Shown here: one piece after another, positions 52,944 to 63,245 of the stretch
How the letters are laid out: each line of letters starts with the position of its first letter
Numbering within the stretch: the first letter of the stretch is position 1
From: Photobacterium sp. GJ3
Lineage (GTDB): Bacteria; Pseudomonadota; Gammaproteobacteria; Enterobacterales; Vibrionaceae
Assembly (NCBI RefSeq): GCF_018199995.1
Contig: NZ_CP073579.1
Location: 744,001 to 808,000, forward strand
Length of the DNA: 64,000 nucleotides
Direction: 5' to 3'
The notes under the pieces: generated by a model
Seen by the model: the letters and a program-made list of their open reading frames with translations, nothing else
What the model was told of the DNA's origin: nothing
The model's database searches: none
Position numbers and translations under genes: made by a program

Positions 52944-53675
52944 ATGGCAAATTACGTGGACTACAACAACATTGCACAATCAACTGAAAACGCTTGCGGT
53001 GCTTTTGCTATCAGTGCAAGCCTGTGCCAGCTCAATTTGAAAAGCGCACAAACTGTACAATCACTTGATCAGACAAACCTGGCAAATGGGTATAGTGCTG
53101 CCTCTCAGGTGATAGACCTCCGGCAAGATGCGAATAAAAAAACTGCCGCTGAAAATGCATATAAAATTACAGGTAATCTAGATATTCACTATGATACTCT
53201 TAAAGCGACTTATTATGCCATTAACAGTAGTAAGGAAAATTCGCCATCTGCACTTTGCAAGATAGCTTATGACTTCAATGGTAATACTGCCGCCAAAATT
53301 AAGTTATGTTATCTGGAAAGTGCAAAAAATATTTTCAGTGCGATTACTCAATCAGATAATACTGGTTTCGGAGATAACTTATTCTCCACTGAGTCAGATC
53401 TGATTCATAGTATTGATGGAGATATCGGTATCTCAGAGGAAAACTCATACGCTGTACCATCAGGACACGAGGTTCATTTACTTCTGGTCCAACATGATCA
53501 AGGCAAGCACTGGTTTTCACTGTGCGTGAATGACGAATCAAGTTCAAGTTTATACGATCCGGCAAACGGAAAAGTATATTCAGTCAACAACTCAGACCTG
53601 AACAACCAGTCCCAACTTAACCTGGATAATACAAATTACGTATTACCAGGGTTATGGATTGAGTTGAGTAATTAA
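52944..53675 (+). CDS. Possible papain-like cysteine protease
   Basis: The 243-residue protein (AGGAG site) has a pattern of a papain-like enzyme: an N-terminal NACGAFAISASLCQL with a candidate nucleophile (about C18), then HLLLVQHDQGKHWFSLCVND with a candidate histidine, and LYDPANGKVYSV with the acidic residue. No signal peptide is seen. I do not recognise a named family. It is the first gene of an unusual cluster behind the AraC-type regulator; effector or processing roles are speculative. Confidence 0.6.
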   Translation: MANYVDYNNIAQSTENACGAFAISASLCQLNLKSAQTVQSLDQTNLANGYSAASQVIDLRQDANKKTAAENAYKITGNLDIHYDTLKATYYAINSSKENSPSALCKIAYDFNGNTAAKIKLCYLESAKNIFSAITQSDNTGFGDNLFSTESDLIHSIDGDIGISEENSYAVPSGHEVHLLLVQHDQGKHWFSLCVNDESSSSLYDPANGKVYSVNNSDLNNQSQLNLDNTNYVLPGLWIELSN

Positions 53676-53718
53676 TCAGAATGGTCAACTAACTGAGGCA
53701 GCCATTCATATCATTAAA

Positions 53719-53750
53719 AAAACCCTATCTCCACCAAGAGCTAGGGTTTA
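53719..53750 (+). terminator. Terminator after the protease-like gene
   Basis: AAACCCTA pairs with TAGGGTTT around a 14-base loop; A-rich before and T-rich after. Confidence 0.7.
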
Positions 53751-53927
53751 TTTATTAACAATCAAATTCACCATCAATATAACAATGTGAATACAACAAA
53801 TAAACTCGATGAAAAAATCAAAGGTATTTTGACAAAAAAACCTCTAAATTAAGGATGTACTTCAGCAAGAAAACAAATCGCTGAAAGTACACAAAATGTC
53901 AGTTTAACTTTAAAAAGGGTAAAAACT

Positions 53928-54554
53928 ATGTCACAAGAATCGATTAAACTAAACTTCATTAACCGTTCTAACGATGTGAATAACAGCGAAGTTGTTATTT
54001 TCCAGAAAAATGTTGCAGAAAACTTTGATGAAATTGCCATTGCCTGGCGGGTGATTCAAAACTGTGGGCGCAACGACAATCATCCATTTGTTTATCCATT
54101 GAAGTTTGAAGTCTGTGCCAGTGATTCCTACGGTAATTTCACGCCACAGATGACAGCTTATGATGGTCAGGCTTATGAAATGGTCAAAGACACTTCTGGC
54201 GATGTATTACGACTGGCTGCCACACCATCCGTATCACAGCAAGAAGTTGAAGTCCGCAACAACCTGACAGGCGGTGCCATTAATGCCAACATTTACCGTG
54301 ACGGGAAACTGCTGGCATCAAAAACCAATGTATCACCGGGTCAGAAAGGCGTTTTCCAGTTCCATCCAAGTATCTTTGTTGGGGTCGTTTCTCAGGTTGT
54401 CGAAGGGGAAGTGATGAATTCTGCCATTATCCAGCAGGTGAATACTGAAATTAACCTCTTTGGTGTTCAGAGTGCGGATCTGGTCATGACAGGTGGCGGC
54501 TCTGGCCCGACCGCAGCGCCGTTTGAATTCCATCTGGAAAATATTAACAAATAA
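53928..54554 (+). CDS. Unknown all-beta-looking protein, paralogue A
   Basis: The 208-residue protein is not recognised. It starts SIKLNFINRSNDVNNSEVVI, continues FQKNVAENFDEIAIAWRVIQ and HPFVYPLKFEVCASDSYGNF, and ends MTGGGSGPTAAPFEFHLENI. It aligns throughout with the protein at 55222, including the FQK, AWxVIQ, HPF and DxxGNFxP positions. There are no signal or membrane segments. Alternation of hydrophobic residues suggests a beta-sandwich. Structural or partner-binding roles are possible. Confidence 0.7.
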   Translation: MSQESIKLNFINRSNDVNNSEVVIFQKNVAENFDEIAIAWRVIQNCGRNDNHPFVYPLKFEVCASDSYGNFTPQMTAYDGQAYEMVKDTSGDVLRLAATPSVSQQEVEVRNNLTGGAINANIYRDGKLLASKTNVSPGQKGVFQFHPSIFVGVVSQVVEGEVMNSAIIQQVNTEINLFGVQSADLVMTGGGSGPTAAPFEFHLENINK

Positions 54555-54562
54555 CGTTCAAT

Positions 54563-54596
54563 GCAGGTGTTATACGTTCACCCCGGTAACACCTGC
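54563..54596 (+). terminator. Intercistronic hairpin
   Basis: GCAGGTGTTA pairs perfectly with TAACACCTGC around a 14-base loop, between paralogue A and the next gene. No T-run, so it may only reduce read-through. Confidence 0.6.
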
Positions 54597-54629
54597 GATT
54601 TATCTGGCTTGATTCAAGGAGAGAGACCC

Positions 54630-55205
54630 ATGGCGGATACACCAAACACTCAAACGTGGTATTCCGGAGACTGGAAGCGTCGGGCAAACACGAGCGCACC
54701 TTATAATGGTGTTCAGATAACCGGAACGCCGCAGTACGACGATAACGGCACATTCATTTCGGTAGCTGTCGCCGTCACAGACTATACCCTGAACCCAAAT
54801 GGTGTGAGCAGCCTGATTCAGGCTTTAACCGTCGCACAGGGCAAATTAAAAATTCCCGTGCCTGACGCTGCAACCCAGGAAAACTCTGGCAGTCAGACCA
54901 CTCCGAACTCACATTCATCAGCACAAAACCCGGACAATACCACAGCGGACACAGAAGCTGTGAAAGATGAGTCTGTTACTGAACCAACACAAAACAATAC
55001 TGACACGAATTCCGATACAAACGCGGCCACACCGGTCCAACCTACACCGGATCCCGACTTCACTGTGAATGGATGGATTTCACTGGAAATGAATTTCTCA
55101 CAGATTCATTTGCGGGTTCATTTTCAATATGGTCAGGAATACAAACAAAGAGAAGAGCTGGGCTATATCATGGGCTTCCGTGCGTTACTGACAGAAACGG
55201 ATTGA
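54630..55205 (+). CDS. Unknown protein with Thr/Asn-rich linker
   Basis: The 191-residue protein (AAGGAGAG site) has an N-terminal folded part (WYSGDWKRRANTSAPYNGV to VSSLIQALTVAQGKL), a low-complexity linker (about residues 80-150, rich in T, N, D, P) and a C-terminal beta part (WISLEMNFSQIHLRVHFQYG). Neither end is recognised. A two-domain protein bridged by a flexible linker suggests a scaffold or a surface component. It lies between two paralogous genes, with 16 bases to the next. Confidence 0.65.
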   Translation: MADTPNTQTWYSGDWKRRANTSAPYNGVQITGTPQYDDNGTFISVAVAVTDYTLNPNGVSSLIQALTVAQGKLKIPVPDAATQENSGSQTTPNSHSSAQNPDNTTADTEAVKDESVTEPTQNNTDTNSDTNAATPVQPTPDPDFTVNGWISLEMNFSQIHLRVHFQYGQEYKQREELGYIMGFRALLTETD

Positions 55206-55221
55206 AAGCACAGGAGCAGGT

Positions 55222-55809
55222 ATGAAAACCGAAATTTGTTTTACAAATTTATCACTGAACCCACATCAGCCCAGCGTGACTGTTTTTCAGAAACTTCATC
55301 CTGCTCCTGCTGACCGGTGGATAGCCTGGCACGTGATACAATGCTGCCCGTTTCGATGGCATCATCCTTTTTCTATCGACTGGCATTACAGATACCGCAT
55401 GGCAGATAACGATGGCAACTTCAGTCCGGCCACAGATTTACCATCACGCCATATCACTCAGTATGTGCATCGAGAATTACTGATCGAGTATCTGGGAGAT
55501 CAGGTTGTCATCACGAAAACGGCGTACAGTAAATATTGTAAAATCCAACTCTTAAACAAGGGAGTCGTGATTGCAACCCAACCGCTACACCTGCACACAC
55601 CAACAGTTTTTGTGCTGTCAGATAAGTTCTATCTGTGCGCGGATACCAAAGTCACAGCAGGCCACAGAATTCATTCGATTCATCTGAATGCCAGCCTGAC
55701 TCCTTTCCGGATATCAGGCATTCAGAAGCTCAACATTGTCATGCGAGGAGGCCAGCCCGGTCCAACGTCAACACCGTTACACTTTCTGTTTCATCCCAGA
55801 CAGAATTAA
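55222..55809 (+). CDS. Unknown all-beta-looking protein, paralogue B
   Basis: The 195-residue protein resembles paralogue [46 protein letters not shown] and a similar end ([20 protein letters not shown]). It is more basic and histidine-rich than A. It starts 16 bases after the linker protein (AGGAGCAGG site), so these are one operon. Its end overlaps dsdA by four bases, convergent. Confidence 0.7.
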   Translation: MKTEICFTNLSLNPHQPSVTVFQKLHPAPADRWIAWHVIQCCPFRWHHPFSIDWHYRYRMADNDGNFSPATDLPSRHITQYVHRELLIEYLGDQVVITKTAYSKYCKIQLLNKGVVIATQPLHLHTPTVFVLSDKFYLCADTKVTAGHRIHSIHLNASLTPFRISGIQKLNIVMRGGQPGPTSTPLHFLFHPRQN

Positions 55810-57164
55810 GCTTTACCCGAAGCGTAACCAAGGGGTGATCCAGCTTGTGCCAGATATTTTTCCATTTCCTCGGGTGGCACCATGCCGCCCCCTGTTGCCC
55901 AGACCAGATGTGTCGCTTGGTGTAACCGTTTTTCGCTCATCTCGATCCGGCGTTGATAAGGCGCATCCTTCAACACATGAATCACCCCAGGCATCCCCGC
56001 CAATGCCGAAGGTTCCAACTGAATGCCTTCAGACTGATTCAGTTTCCCCAGCCAGTGATACATCTGCGCATCACTCAGGGTGTAATAACCATCAATCAGC
56101 CGTTCCATCGCCCGCCCCACAAACCCAGAAGGCCGGCCGACCGCTAAACCATCCGCCGCTGTGATGTTATCAATCCCCAGATCCTGAACAGCAATCTGGT
56201 CATGTAATCCCGTATGCACCCCCAACAACATACAGGGAGAATGTGTGGGTTCCGCAAAGATGCAGTGTACGTGATCGCCAAAAGCCAGCTTCAATCCGAA
56301 CGCAACACCACCCGGACCGCCACCCACACCGCAAGGCAGGTAAACAAACAACGGATGCTCGGCATCAACCAAGATACCTTGTTCGCCAAACTGCTTTTTC
56401 AACCGCTCTCCGGCAACGGCATAGCCCAGAAACAAAGTTCTCGAATTTTCATCATCAATGAAAAAACACCGCGGATCTTGTTCCGCCGCTTTTCTGCCCG
56501 CCTCCACGGCAACGCCATAATCCTGTGCGTATTCAACGACGGTAACACCGTGCGAACGCAGTTTTGCTTTTTTCCACTCGCGGGCATCTGCCGACATATG
56601 AACCGTCACCGTGAACCCCAGTTTGGCGCTCATGATGCCAATTGACATCCCCAGATTCCCTGTCGATCCAACCGCAATGCTGTACTGGCTGAAGAAACGC
56701 CGGAATTCGTCTGAATCGAGTTTGCTGTAATCATCCGCTTCAGATAACAATCCCGCATCCATCGCCAGCTTTTCAGCATGGGTCAACACTTCATAAATAC
56801 CGCCACGGGCTTTGATCGAACCTGAAATAGGCAAATGACTGTCCTTTTTCAGCATCAGTCGTCCTGGTATCGCTTGGCCCTCAGTCCGTTCCAGTGCCGC
56901 TTTCATCGCGGGAATTTCAATCACCTCAGATTCAATCATACCGCCCGCTTGCGCCGTTTCAGGAAACACCACCATCAAATACGGTGCAAATCGGGTCAAC
57001 CGGTCACTCGCCTCCTGAATATCTGCTGCGGTCAGGCCCACATACGGCAACGCGTCATTCAAAGGCGTCACATTGGGGTTAAACCAGCACACTTCATCAA
57101 GTACCTGCAGGGATTTCAGTAAGGGAAATTGCACGGTCAGGGTGGATACATCAATCATGGTCAT
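55806..57164 (-). CDS. dsdA: D-serine ammonia-lyase
   Basis: The 452-residue protein closely resembles E. coli DsdA (442 residues). The PLP lysine is in [14 protein letters not shown], with [20 protein letters not shown], the glycine-rich PLP phosphate loop [14 protein letters not shown], and [15 protein letters not shown] at the end. It converts D-serine to pyruvate and ammonia. I chose the ATG at 57164 (GAAGGA just upstream); an earlier in-frame extension has no ribosome site. No dsdC/dsdX genes are next to it. Confidence 0.93.
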   Translation of the reverse strand: MTMIDVSTLTVQFPLLKSLQVLDEVCWFNPNVTPLNDALPYVGLTAADIQEASDRLTRFAPYLMVVFPETAQAGGMIESEVIEIPAMKAALERTEGQAIPGRLMLKKDSHLPISGSIKARGGIYEVLTHAEKLAMDAGLLSEADDYSKLDSDEFRRFFSQYSIAVGSTGNLGMSIGIMSAKLGFTVTVHMSADAREWKKAKLRSHGVTVVEYAQDYGVAVEAGRKAAEQDPRCFFIDDENSRTLFLGYAVAGERLKKQFGEQGILVDAEHPLFVYLPCGVGGGPGGVAFGLKLAFGDHVHCIFAEPTHSPCMLLGVHTGLHDQIAVQDLGIDNITAADGLAVGRPSGFVGRAMERLIDGYYTLSDAQMYHWLGKLNQSEGIQLEPSALAGMPGVIHVLKDAPYQRRIEMSEKRLHQATHLVWATGGGMVPPEEMEKYLAQAGSPLGYASGKA

Positions 57165-57539
57165 CGTTCCTTCAGGGATATCGCGTCGCTCCGGATCATT
57201 GGCCGATTCTATGAGGCATCCATCGAAATACAAAGCAACGTTCATCAAACCAGTGACATCAGCACAAGAAAGCCCGGTTTCATCAATCGCCATCACCTGA
57301 CAATACCAAAGCTGAAGGCTAGGATACGACCCATAAGTTACTGAGATGTGAAATTCACAATCGATGTATATCGAAACTTTTAACCGGACAATACGAACAA
57401 AAAGAGTGCAACTTGCATCAAACCCATCCATTCAATGCATTGAAACCAGCAATAGATCACATTTTGTTAACATTTTTGTGCGCGCATCTGATTTCGTATT
57501 AACCTTTCACTCATCGGAGGTCTAACAAGGAGAGATACA

Positions 57540-58481
57540 TTGAAACGATTCATTCCCCTGCTCATCTGCTGTGTGGTTGCATTCAGCACTCAGGCCAGCA
57601 GTACCCCCTCAGGCGTCTCGCAGAAAGGTTATACCGAGACAAAGTACCCGATTGTGCTGGTTCATGGCTTATTTGGCTTCGATTCCATTGCCGGGATCGA
57701 TTACTTTTATGGCATCCCGCATGCCTTGAATAAAGACGGTGCGAGCGTCTTTGTGGCTCAAATCTCTGCAACCAACAGTTCCGAACTGCGAGGCGAACAA
57801 CTGCTGGCTCAGGTGGAAGATGTGCTGGCCATTACCGGCGCTGAAAAAGTCAATCTGATCGGCCACAGCCACGGCGGACCAACAGCCCGTTATGTTGCCT
57901 CGGTCGCACCGGAGATGGTGGCCTCAGTCACCAGCATCGGCGGTGTCAACAAAGGTTCCCGAATCGCTGACATTGTCCGGGGTTCAGTCCCGTCGGGTTC
58001 TGTTCCTGAAGGCATTGCGGTCAAGCTGGCTGAAGGTTTAGTCACCATGATTAACCTGTTGTCCGGCGGCAGTGATTTACCTCAGGATCCGCTGGCTTCT
58101 CTGGCTGCCCTGACCACAGAAGGATCCCTGGCATTCAACGCTAAGTATCCGGAAGGCCTACCGGCAACGGCTTGCGGTGAAGGTGACTATATTGCAGACA
58201 ACGGCGTCTATTACTACTCGTGGACAGGAACCAGCAATTTCACCAATGCGCTGGATCCGTCGGATGCTGCCATGACCGTACTCGGCATCGCTTTTCAAGA
58301 ACCCAACGATGGTCTTGTTGGTCAGTGCAGCACCCATTTAGGGAAAGTGATCCGTAATGATTACCGGATGAATCATCTGGATGAGATCAACGGCCTGCTG
58401 GGCATCACTCATTTGTTCGAAACGGCACCGACAACACTCTATCGCCAGCACGCCAACCGCTTGCAGCTGCAAGGATTATAA
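57540..58481 (+). CDS. Secreted triacylglycerol lipase (family I)
   Basis: The 313-residue protein has a signal peptide (to about residue 20) and a lipase fold: oxyanion HG in VLVHGLFGFDSIAGIDYF, nucleophile elbow GHSHGGPTARYVAS, and histidine in NHLDEINGLLGITHLFE. It starts at TTG 57540, preceded by AAGGAG at the right distance. The foldase downstream confirms a family I.1/I.2 lipase secreted through the type II route. Cysteines in TACGEG and GQCSTH may form the disulfide. Confidence 0.92.
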   Translation: MKRFIPLLICCVVAFSTQASSTPSGVSQKGYTETKYPIVLVHGLFGFDSIAGIDYFYGIPHALNKDGASVFVAQISATNSSELRGEQLLAQVEDVLAITGAEKVNLIGHSHGGPTARYVASVAPEMVASVTSIGGVNKGSRIADIVRGSVPSGSVPEGIAVKLAEGLVTMINLLSGGSDLPQDPLASLAALTTEGSLAFNAKYPEGLPATACGEGDYIADNGVYYYSWTGTSNFTNALDPSDAAMTVLGIAFQEPNDGLVGQCSTHLGKVIRNDYRMNHLDEINGLLGITHLFETAPTTLYRQHANRLQLQGL

Positions 58482-58484
58482 ATC

Positions 58485-59345
58485 ATGAAAAAGACCGTAC
58501 TTTCAATCATTGGTGTTGTCGTGACTGCAGGTGCGGTCTATACCTACACGCAACAGACCTCCGAGCCACCCGTTGTCCGGGTGGCCTCTCAACTGGATAC
58601 ACAGATTGACCAGGACTCCACCCGGGATACATTCGATTATTTTCTGTCGGGCATCGGAGAAGCCGATCTCGATACCCTGCGAACGCACTTTCTGACATAC
58701 AACGCAAACAAAGCCAAAGCTTACCGCCATGATGAAGCTTTATTCGAGCAATTTGTTCAGTACCGGGCTGCGCTGGAAGCGCTGGATCCGGGCAACATGA
58801 ACGCACTGGACATCGAGGGCCTCCGCTTTCTGACTGACCAGTTGCTTCAGACACAACGTGAATTCTTCAGTCCCGAGGAACAACAGCGTCTTTTTGGCGA
58901 AGAAAATCTGCAACGTCAGCTGGCACTCAGAAAACTGGAACTCCGTGAGCAAACGCGTGATCAGGCGGATTTCCTGAATGCCTGGCAACAAGAGTTAGAC
59001 GCCTTACCGCCCGTGATGGCCGACAGTTACCGTCGCTCCAGCCTGCTTGCTCAGCTTGAACACGCAAAATCCATGGATCCGCAGGACCAGTTTCTGACCC
59101 GGCAGGCATTGGTTGGCCCGGAAGCAGCAGAAAGACTGGCGCAGGTCAGTCAGAAACGTCAGGATTTTCAAAATCGGCTGGCGCAGTATTTCGAACAATA
59201 CGACAGTCTTCAGGGGGACTTCAGCCTTTCTGAAGCCGACCGCCAGCTTGCTATCCATACGCTCCGGGAAAGCAGCTTTTCAGAAAGCCAATGGCGCCGG
59301 GTGCAGGCTCTGGAATCAATCCGTCAGACTGAACAGGCAAATTAA
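58485..59345 (+). CDS. lifO: Lipase-specific foldase (Lif)
   Basis: The 286-residue protein has an N-terminal membrane anchor (residues 5-20) and the foldase signature RDTFDYFLSGIGE (RxxFDYxLS, near residues 46-58). A mostly helical body with QAREFFSPEEQQRLFGEE-like repeats follows. It folds the lipase in the periplasm and is co-transcribed with it (3 bases apart). Confidence 0.92.
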   Translation: MKKTVLSIIGVVVTAGAVYTYTQQTSEPPVVRVASQLDTQIDQDSTRDTFDYFLSGIGEADLDTLRTHFLTYNANKAKAYRHDEALFEQFVQYRAALEALDPGNMNALDIEGLRFLTDQLLQTQREFFSPEEQQRLFGEENLQRQLALRKLELREQTRDQADFLNAWQQELDALPPVMADSYRRSSLLAQLEHAKSMDPQDQFLTRQALVGPEAAERLAQVSQKRQDFQNRLAQYFEQYDSLQGDFSLSEADRQLAIHTLRESSFSESQWRRVQALESIRQTEQAN

Positions 59346-59375
59346 AAAAAGCCCCGGCGACAGGCCAGGGCTCTC
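59345..59375 (-). terminator. Terminator of rhlE
   Basis: On the minus strand AGCCCTGGCC pairs with GGGGCT-type arm sequence, followed by seven Ts (AAAAAAA at 59345-59351 on the plus strand). Confidence 0.8.
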
Positions 59376-59383
59376 AGTGTGTA

Positions 59384-60577
59384 TCAGTCTTTCTTTGGCC
59401 GCTTGTTCTTCGGCACATAATTCAGAATAGAAACCGGAACCGGTTTTTTCGGCGCGAAGCCTTCCACTTCACGGCGCTCAATCAAATGCCCGAGGCGGCT
59501 TTCAATCATGCACAGGTTTTTGAAGTTATCTTTCGAAACGAACGAAATCGCTTCACCCGTCGCATCAGCACGACCGGTTCGTCCAATACGGTGAACATAT
59601 TCATCGGCCGGGAAAGGCAAATCGTAATTCACGACCCGTGGCAGCTCTTCAATATCGATACCGCGAGCACCAACGCCAGTGGCAATCAGGTATTTGATCT
59701 TTCCGGCTTTGAAGTCTTCCAGTAACTGAGCACGGACGGCCTGACTGCGGCCACTGTGAAACGCTTCGGCTTCAATCCCGCGCTTCTCCAGCTGTGAAGC
59801 CAGCTTGGCAGCACCATGTTTCGTCTCAATAAAGATCAATGTCTGATCCCACTGATGTGTTTGAATCAGGTGACTCAAGAGTGCGGATTTCTGATCTTTA
59901 TCCACGGTGATCAGCCACTGTTCAATACTCGCTTTCGAAGCCTGACTGGCCGTAATCGTGATTTCATGTGGATTTTCTACGGCGGACTTCGCCAGCTCGC
60001 GAACTTTTCGCGACAAGGTTGCCGAAAACAGCAGCATCTGAACCTGCTCCGGCAGCCGATCCAGAATTTTATTGATGGCTTCAATGAAGCCCATGTCGAG
60101 CATGCGGTCTGCTTCATCCAGAACCACCATGTCGATTTCTTCGAAATACACCGCCCGCTGACCATACATATCGATCAGACGGCCCGGCGTCGCCACCAGC
60201 ACATCAACACCTTCAATTAAACGTTGCTTTTGTGGCTGTTCATCAACACCGCCATACATCGCCATCGACGTCAGGCCCAGGTGTTTACCATAAGCGCTGA
60301 CTTTCTCGTCCACCTGCATTGCCAGTTCACGGGTGGGCACCAGAATCAGTGCGCGCACACGCTTCTTACGTTTCGTTTGCCCTTGGCTCAGCTTTTCCAG
60401 AATCGGTAAAACAAAGCTGGCGGTTTTGCCCGTACCGGTCTGTGCCGCTGCGATCAGGTTCTGCCCTTGCAGAATGACCGGAATGGCTTTGTTCTGAATT
60501 GTGGTTGGTTTGGTATAACCCAACTCAGTAACAGCCTGAACAAGTGCGTTGCTGAGTCCAAGTTTAGCGAATGGCAT
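59384..60577 (-). CDS. rhlE: DEAD-box RNA helicase, RhlE-like
   Basis: The 397-residue protein (start MPFAKLGLSNALVQ) holds all DEAD-box motifs: TTIQNKAIP (Q motif), AAQTGTGKT (I), PTRELAMQV (Ia), TPGRLID (Ib), VLDEADRMLDMGF (II), LFSAT (III), and HRIGRTGRADATG (VI). The short basic tail fits RhlE/SrmB-type ribosome-assembly helicases. Confidence 0.9.
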   Translation of the reverse strand: MPFAKLGLSNALVQAVTELGYTKPTTIQNKAIPVILQGQNLIAAAQTGTGKTASFVLPILEKLSQGQTKRKKRVRALILVPTRELAMQVDEKVSAYGKHLGLTSMAMYGGVDEQPQKQRLIEGVDVLVATPGRLIDMYGQRAVYFEEIDMVVLDEADRMLDMGFIEAINKILDRLPEQVQMLLFSATLSRKVRELAKSAVENPHEITITASQASKASIEQWLITVDKDQKSALLSHLIQTHQWDQTLIFIETKHGAAKLASQLEKRGIEAEAFHSGRSQAVRAQLLEDFKAGKIKYLIATGVGARGIDIEELPRVVNYDLPFPADEYVHRIGRTGRADATGEAISFVSKDNFKNLCMIESRLGHLIERREVEGFAPKKPVPVSILNYVPKNKRPKKD

Positions 60578-60733
60578 GAATCGTCTCTGTCTCGTTGATC
60601 GCTGGAAGTAGCGGATGATCTGCATGAAGCGCGGGAGTTTAACACGGACTTTTGGTCCAGGTACGAATAATTACAAAAATGTTCCCTTCCGGAACAGGCG
60701 GATCCCATTCACTGGAAGGGCGCATTTCACCGG

Positions 60734-61386
60734 TTACACATCGACGCCCGCTTCATCTTCAGCCACAAACTCGGTTTCTGTCAGCGCATCGCTCAGCCAG
60801 GCCTGGATGGCTGGTGATTCAAAGACTTTCTTCATATAACGCTGACTGGCCTCGGAGACCTCAATGCCGTAAGTCATGAACCTGAGAACAACGGGAGCAT
60901 ACATGCAGTCTGCGATACTCCACTTTCCAAACAACCATCCCCCTGATCTTCATATGCTGCCATTTGTTCCCGCCAGATCTGATCAATCCGGACAACATCT
61001 TTTTGAGCAGCCTCAGACAATGTCACCCGGCGTTTCGCCCGGCAATTCATGGGCATTTCACTTCGTACAGCCATCAAGCCGGAATGCATTTCACAGCTGA
61101 TGGCTCGCGCTTTTGCCCGTGCGGCTTGGTTCTGCGGCCATGCCTGATGATCGCAATAGGTTTCGTTGATGTACTCACAAATCGCGAGTGAATCCCACAC
61201 GGTGACATCGCCGTCTATCAGGACAGGCACTTTTGCCGTCGGCGCATGCAACGCGAGGGTTGCGTAAAATTGGTCTGTGAAAAGTTTGAGTTTGATTTCT
61301 TCGAAAGAGATGTCGTTTTGTGCCAGCATCAGCCAGCCGCGCAGTGACCAGCTCGAGTAATTTTTATTTCCGATGATGAGTTGCAT
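60734..61386 (-). pseudogene. Glutathione S-transferase-like protein, one frameshift
   Basis: The N-terminal domain (MQLIIGNKNYSSWSLRGWLM, then APTAKVPVLIDGDVTVWDSLAICEYI) is a GST thioredoxin-like fold with the SSWS start and VPVLxD/xxDSxAI motifs. The C-terminal part (FGKWSIADCMYAPVVLRFMT) is in another frame. Adding one C at 60939-60943 (run of five) restores WLFGKWSIAD, giving about 218 residues. It is either a homopolymer read error or a real break. Confidence 0.82.
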
Positions 61387-61735
61387 CTGTTTTCCTTCTC
61401 TGATGTCGGTGATCCTGCCGTCAATCTACGCCCGCACTGAGCCGATGACTATCGCATTCTATGAATTGCAGTTATCAGAAAATCGAATGGGTTATCAATC
61501 CGAATTGTCTTCCCTGAAATCCTAGTCCAGCCAGCGATGGTTACAGCCAGATCGGAGATAAAAGACACAATGAGAATGAGATTTGAGCAGCATTTTTAAA
61601 AATCACAGCCCATTCCGTCTGAATGACAGCTTCATTCGACAGATCGACAGGTAAATTAGCATTCCATTCAATAAGTTGACGCGGTAAAATCGGCGAAAAT
61701 CATCCCGTTGCATATTCATCACGGCATTCGATCCC

Positions 61736-62908
61736 ATGACCTCAAGAAAATATGTCAAAGCAGCTTATCTCCCGCTGGAAAGTCATCATCAGGCGTTTCA
61801 TCCGCCTGTACTCACACTCAGTGAGACGTTGAAAAAGTCGGTGGATTATGAGTGCAACATTTTGATCTATTGCACACCGGAGGAACTCAATTCGCTGCAA
61901 ACCGGCGCATGGACACTCAAACATACTTTGGCTGAATCCGCCGTGATGAACTGGCACAAAACTCAGCACAGAAAAGGTCACACGATTCTGACGGCACGCT
62001 GCACAGAAAAAGAAGCGAAAAACCTGCTCCATGAATGCTTTCAGCAGGCCGGATCGGCATCCAGCTTTCACATCGAGCCCAGAGCAAAAGGGATGAGTTA
62101 TCTCAATGCAGAGTTTATTCCGGCGAAACTGGCGGTGCAGTTCGGGCAACGGCTTGGCTGGCCAACAACAGGTTTTTACTACTACTTTGTCGAGCACAAA
62201 CTGTATCAGGAGTGTCAGCTCACCGGCGATGACCGCTGGAGTTTTTATTTCACCCGCTCTGATGCAACCACACTCACCGATCAACTGATCTCAGCGCGCC
62301 ATTTCTCCAATCTGCTCTTACCCTACCGGATTGAAGGGCAGCACGTCGGAGGCCAGTACGTGCTGTACCGGAAAGAAAAGCTGACCCAGAAAGAATTTTC
62401 ACAGATATCAGAACCATGGCTCAAGCGCCATGCAACTGCGATTGATCTGAACAGCGTGATGAACAGCCGAATTCAGACACGGGCGATCCGTCTAAGCCGG
62501 AGCCATATCGGGATGACTCAAAAACCACCCGCTTCTTATCGCGTTCAGATGAATCCACAGACCCGGCAACGGGAAAGCTGGCCTGAAATTGCAGAAAAGC
62601 ACGGCCTCTCTGCCAAGCAATTACTCGCCTTAAATCCGGATTACAACGACAACCCGCTCCGGTTACAGATCGGTGACACCTTGCTGGTGTCTTCCTGGGA
62701 ACATCAGACGCAGCCACAAAAAGCAGACCTGCCCGCCCCCGTCACGCATTTCGAACCGGGAAAAGCCTATCCCTTCGGCGATGTCTGGGGCACTTATCGG
62801 CAGCGTTTTATCATGCCCTGGCTTCTGCATATTCAGGAAAGCAGCAGGATTCTCTCCAATACACCAATCATCAACGCGATTCAGGTGCAGCACCCCGAGC
62901 CGACGTAG
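61736..62908 (+). CDS. LysM-like domain protein of unknown role
   Basis: The 390-residue protein has a large unknown N-terminal part (about residues 1-265, including LGWPTTGFYYYFVEHKLYQE and DDRWSFYFTRSDATTL). A LysM-like segment follows (residues about 275-325: ASYRVQMNPQTRQRESWPEI, HGLSAKQLLALNPDYNDNPL, RLQIGDTLLVSSW) and then a short tail. No signal peptide is seen. LysM modules bind peptidoglycan or appear in T6SS-associated cytosolic proteins. The start MTSRKYVKAAY shares its YVKAAY with the next gene. Confidence 0.6.
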   Translation: MTSRKYVKAAYLPLESHHQAFHPPVLTLSETLKKSVDYECNILIYCTPEELNSLQTGAWTLKHTLAESAVMNWHKTQHRKGHTILTARCTEKEAKNLLHECFQQAGSASSFHIEPRAKGMSYLNAEFIPAKLAVQFGQRLGWPTTGFYYYFVEHKLYQECQLTGDDRWSFYFTRSDATTLTDQLISARHFSNLLLPYRIEGQHVGGQYVLYRKEKLTQKEFSQISEPWLKRHATAIDLNSVMNSRIQTRAIRLSRSHIGMTQKPPASYRVQMNPQTRQRESWPEIAEKHGLSAKQLLALNPDYNDNPLRLQIGDTLLVSSWEHQTQPQKADLPAPVTHFEPGKAYPFGDVWGTYRQRFIMPWLLHIQESSRILSNTPIINAIQVQHPEPT

Positions 62909-63245
62909 GATGAATTCACCCACAGCCGCTTCTTTGCTGAGGACTCGTTTCACTAAATAGAGCTGATTTTTTCGCTCTGCGAGAGTCACAAAAACGCCTG
63001 TACCTTGTTTCCCTAGAACCGTGTCGGCTTCCCGATCACCCAGACGCTCACGCGTGTCAGCTAAAGGAGGTCTGAAGTTCGTTGAAGTTGGATCTTGATT
63101 CGATTAAATCCACCTAATTTCAGCAATGCGTGGACAGAATAGAGAAAAATTGATAGGTCTCAGATATTTATGAGACCTTTTTCATTAGGTACTTTGTTTG
63201 GTCGCCGTTTGTCAGTATGTTAATGATTTCAAAATGGGGTAAGTT
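62909..63245. other. Intergenic, no gene seen
   Basis: An AAAGGAGG-like purine tract occurs near 63063 without a following start. No frame supports coding. A weak hairpin (GGTCTCAGATATTTATGAGACC at about 63155-63176) may be a terminator for the upstream gene, followed by TTTTTC. Confidence 0.4.
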
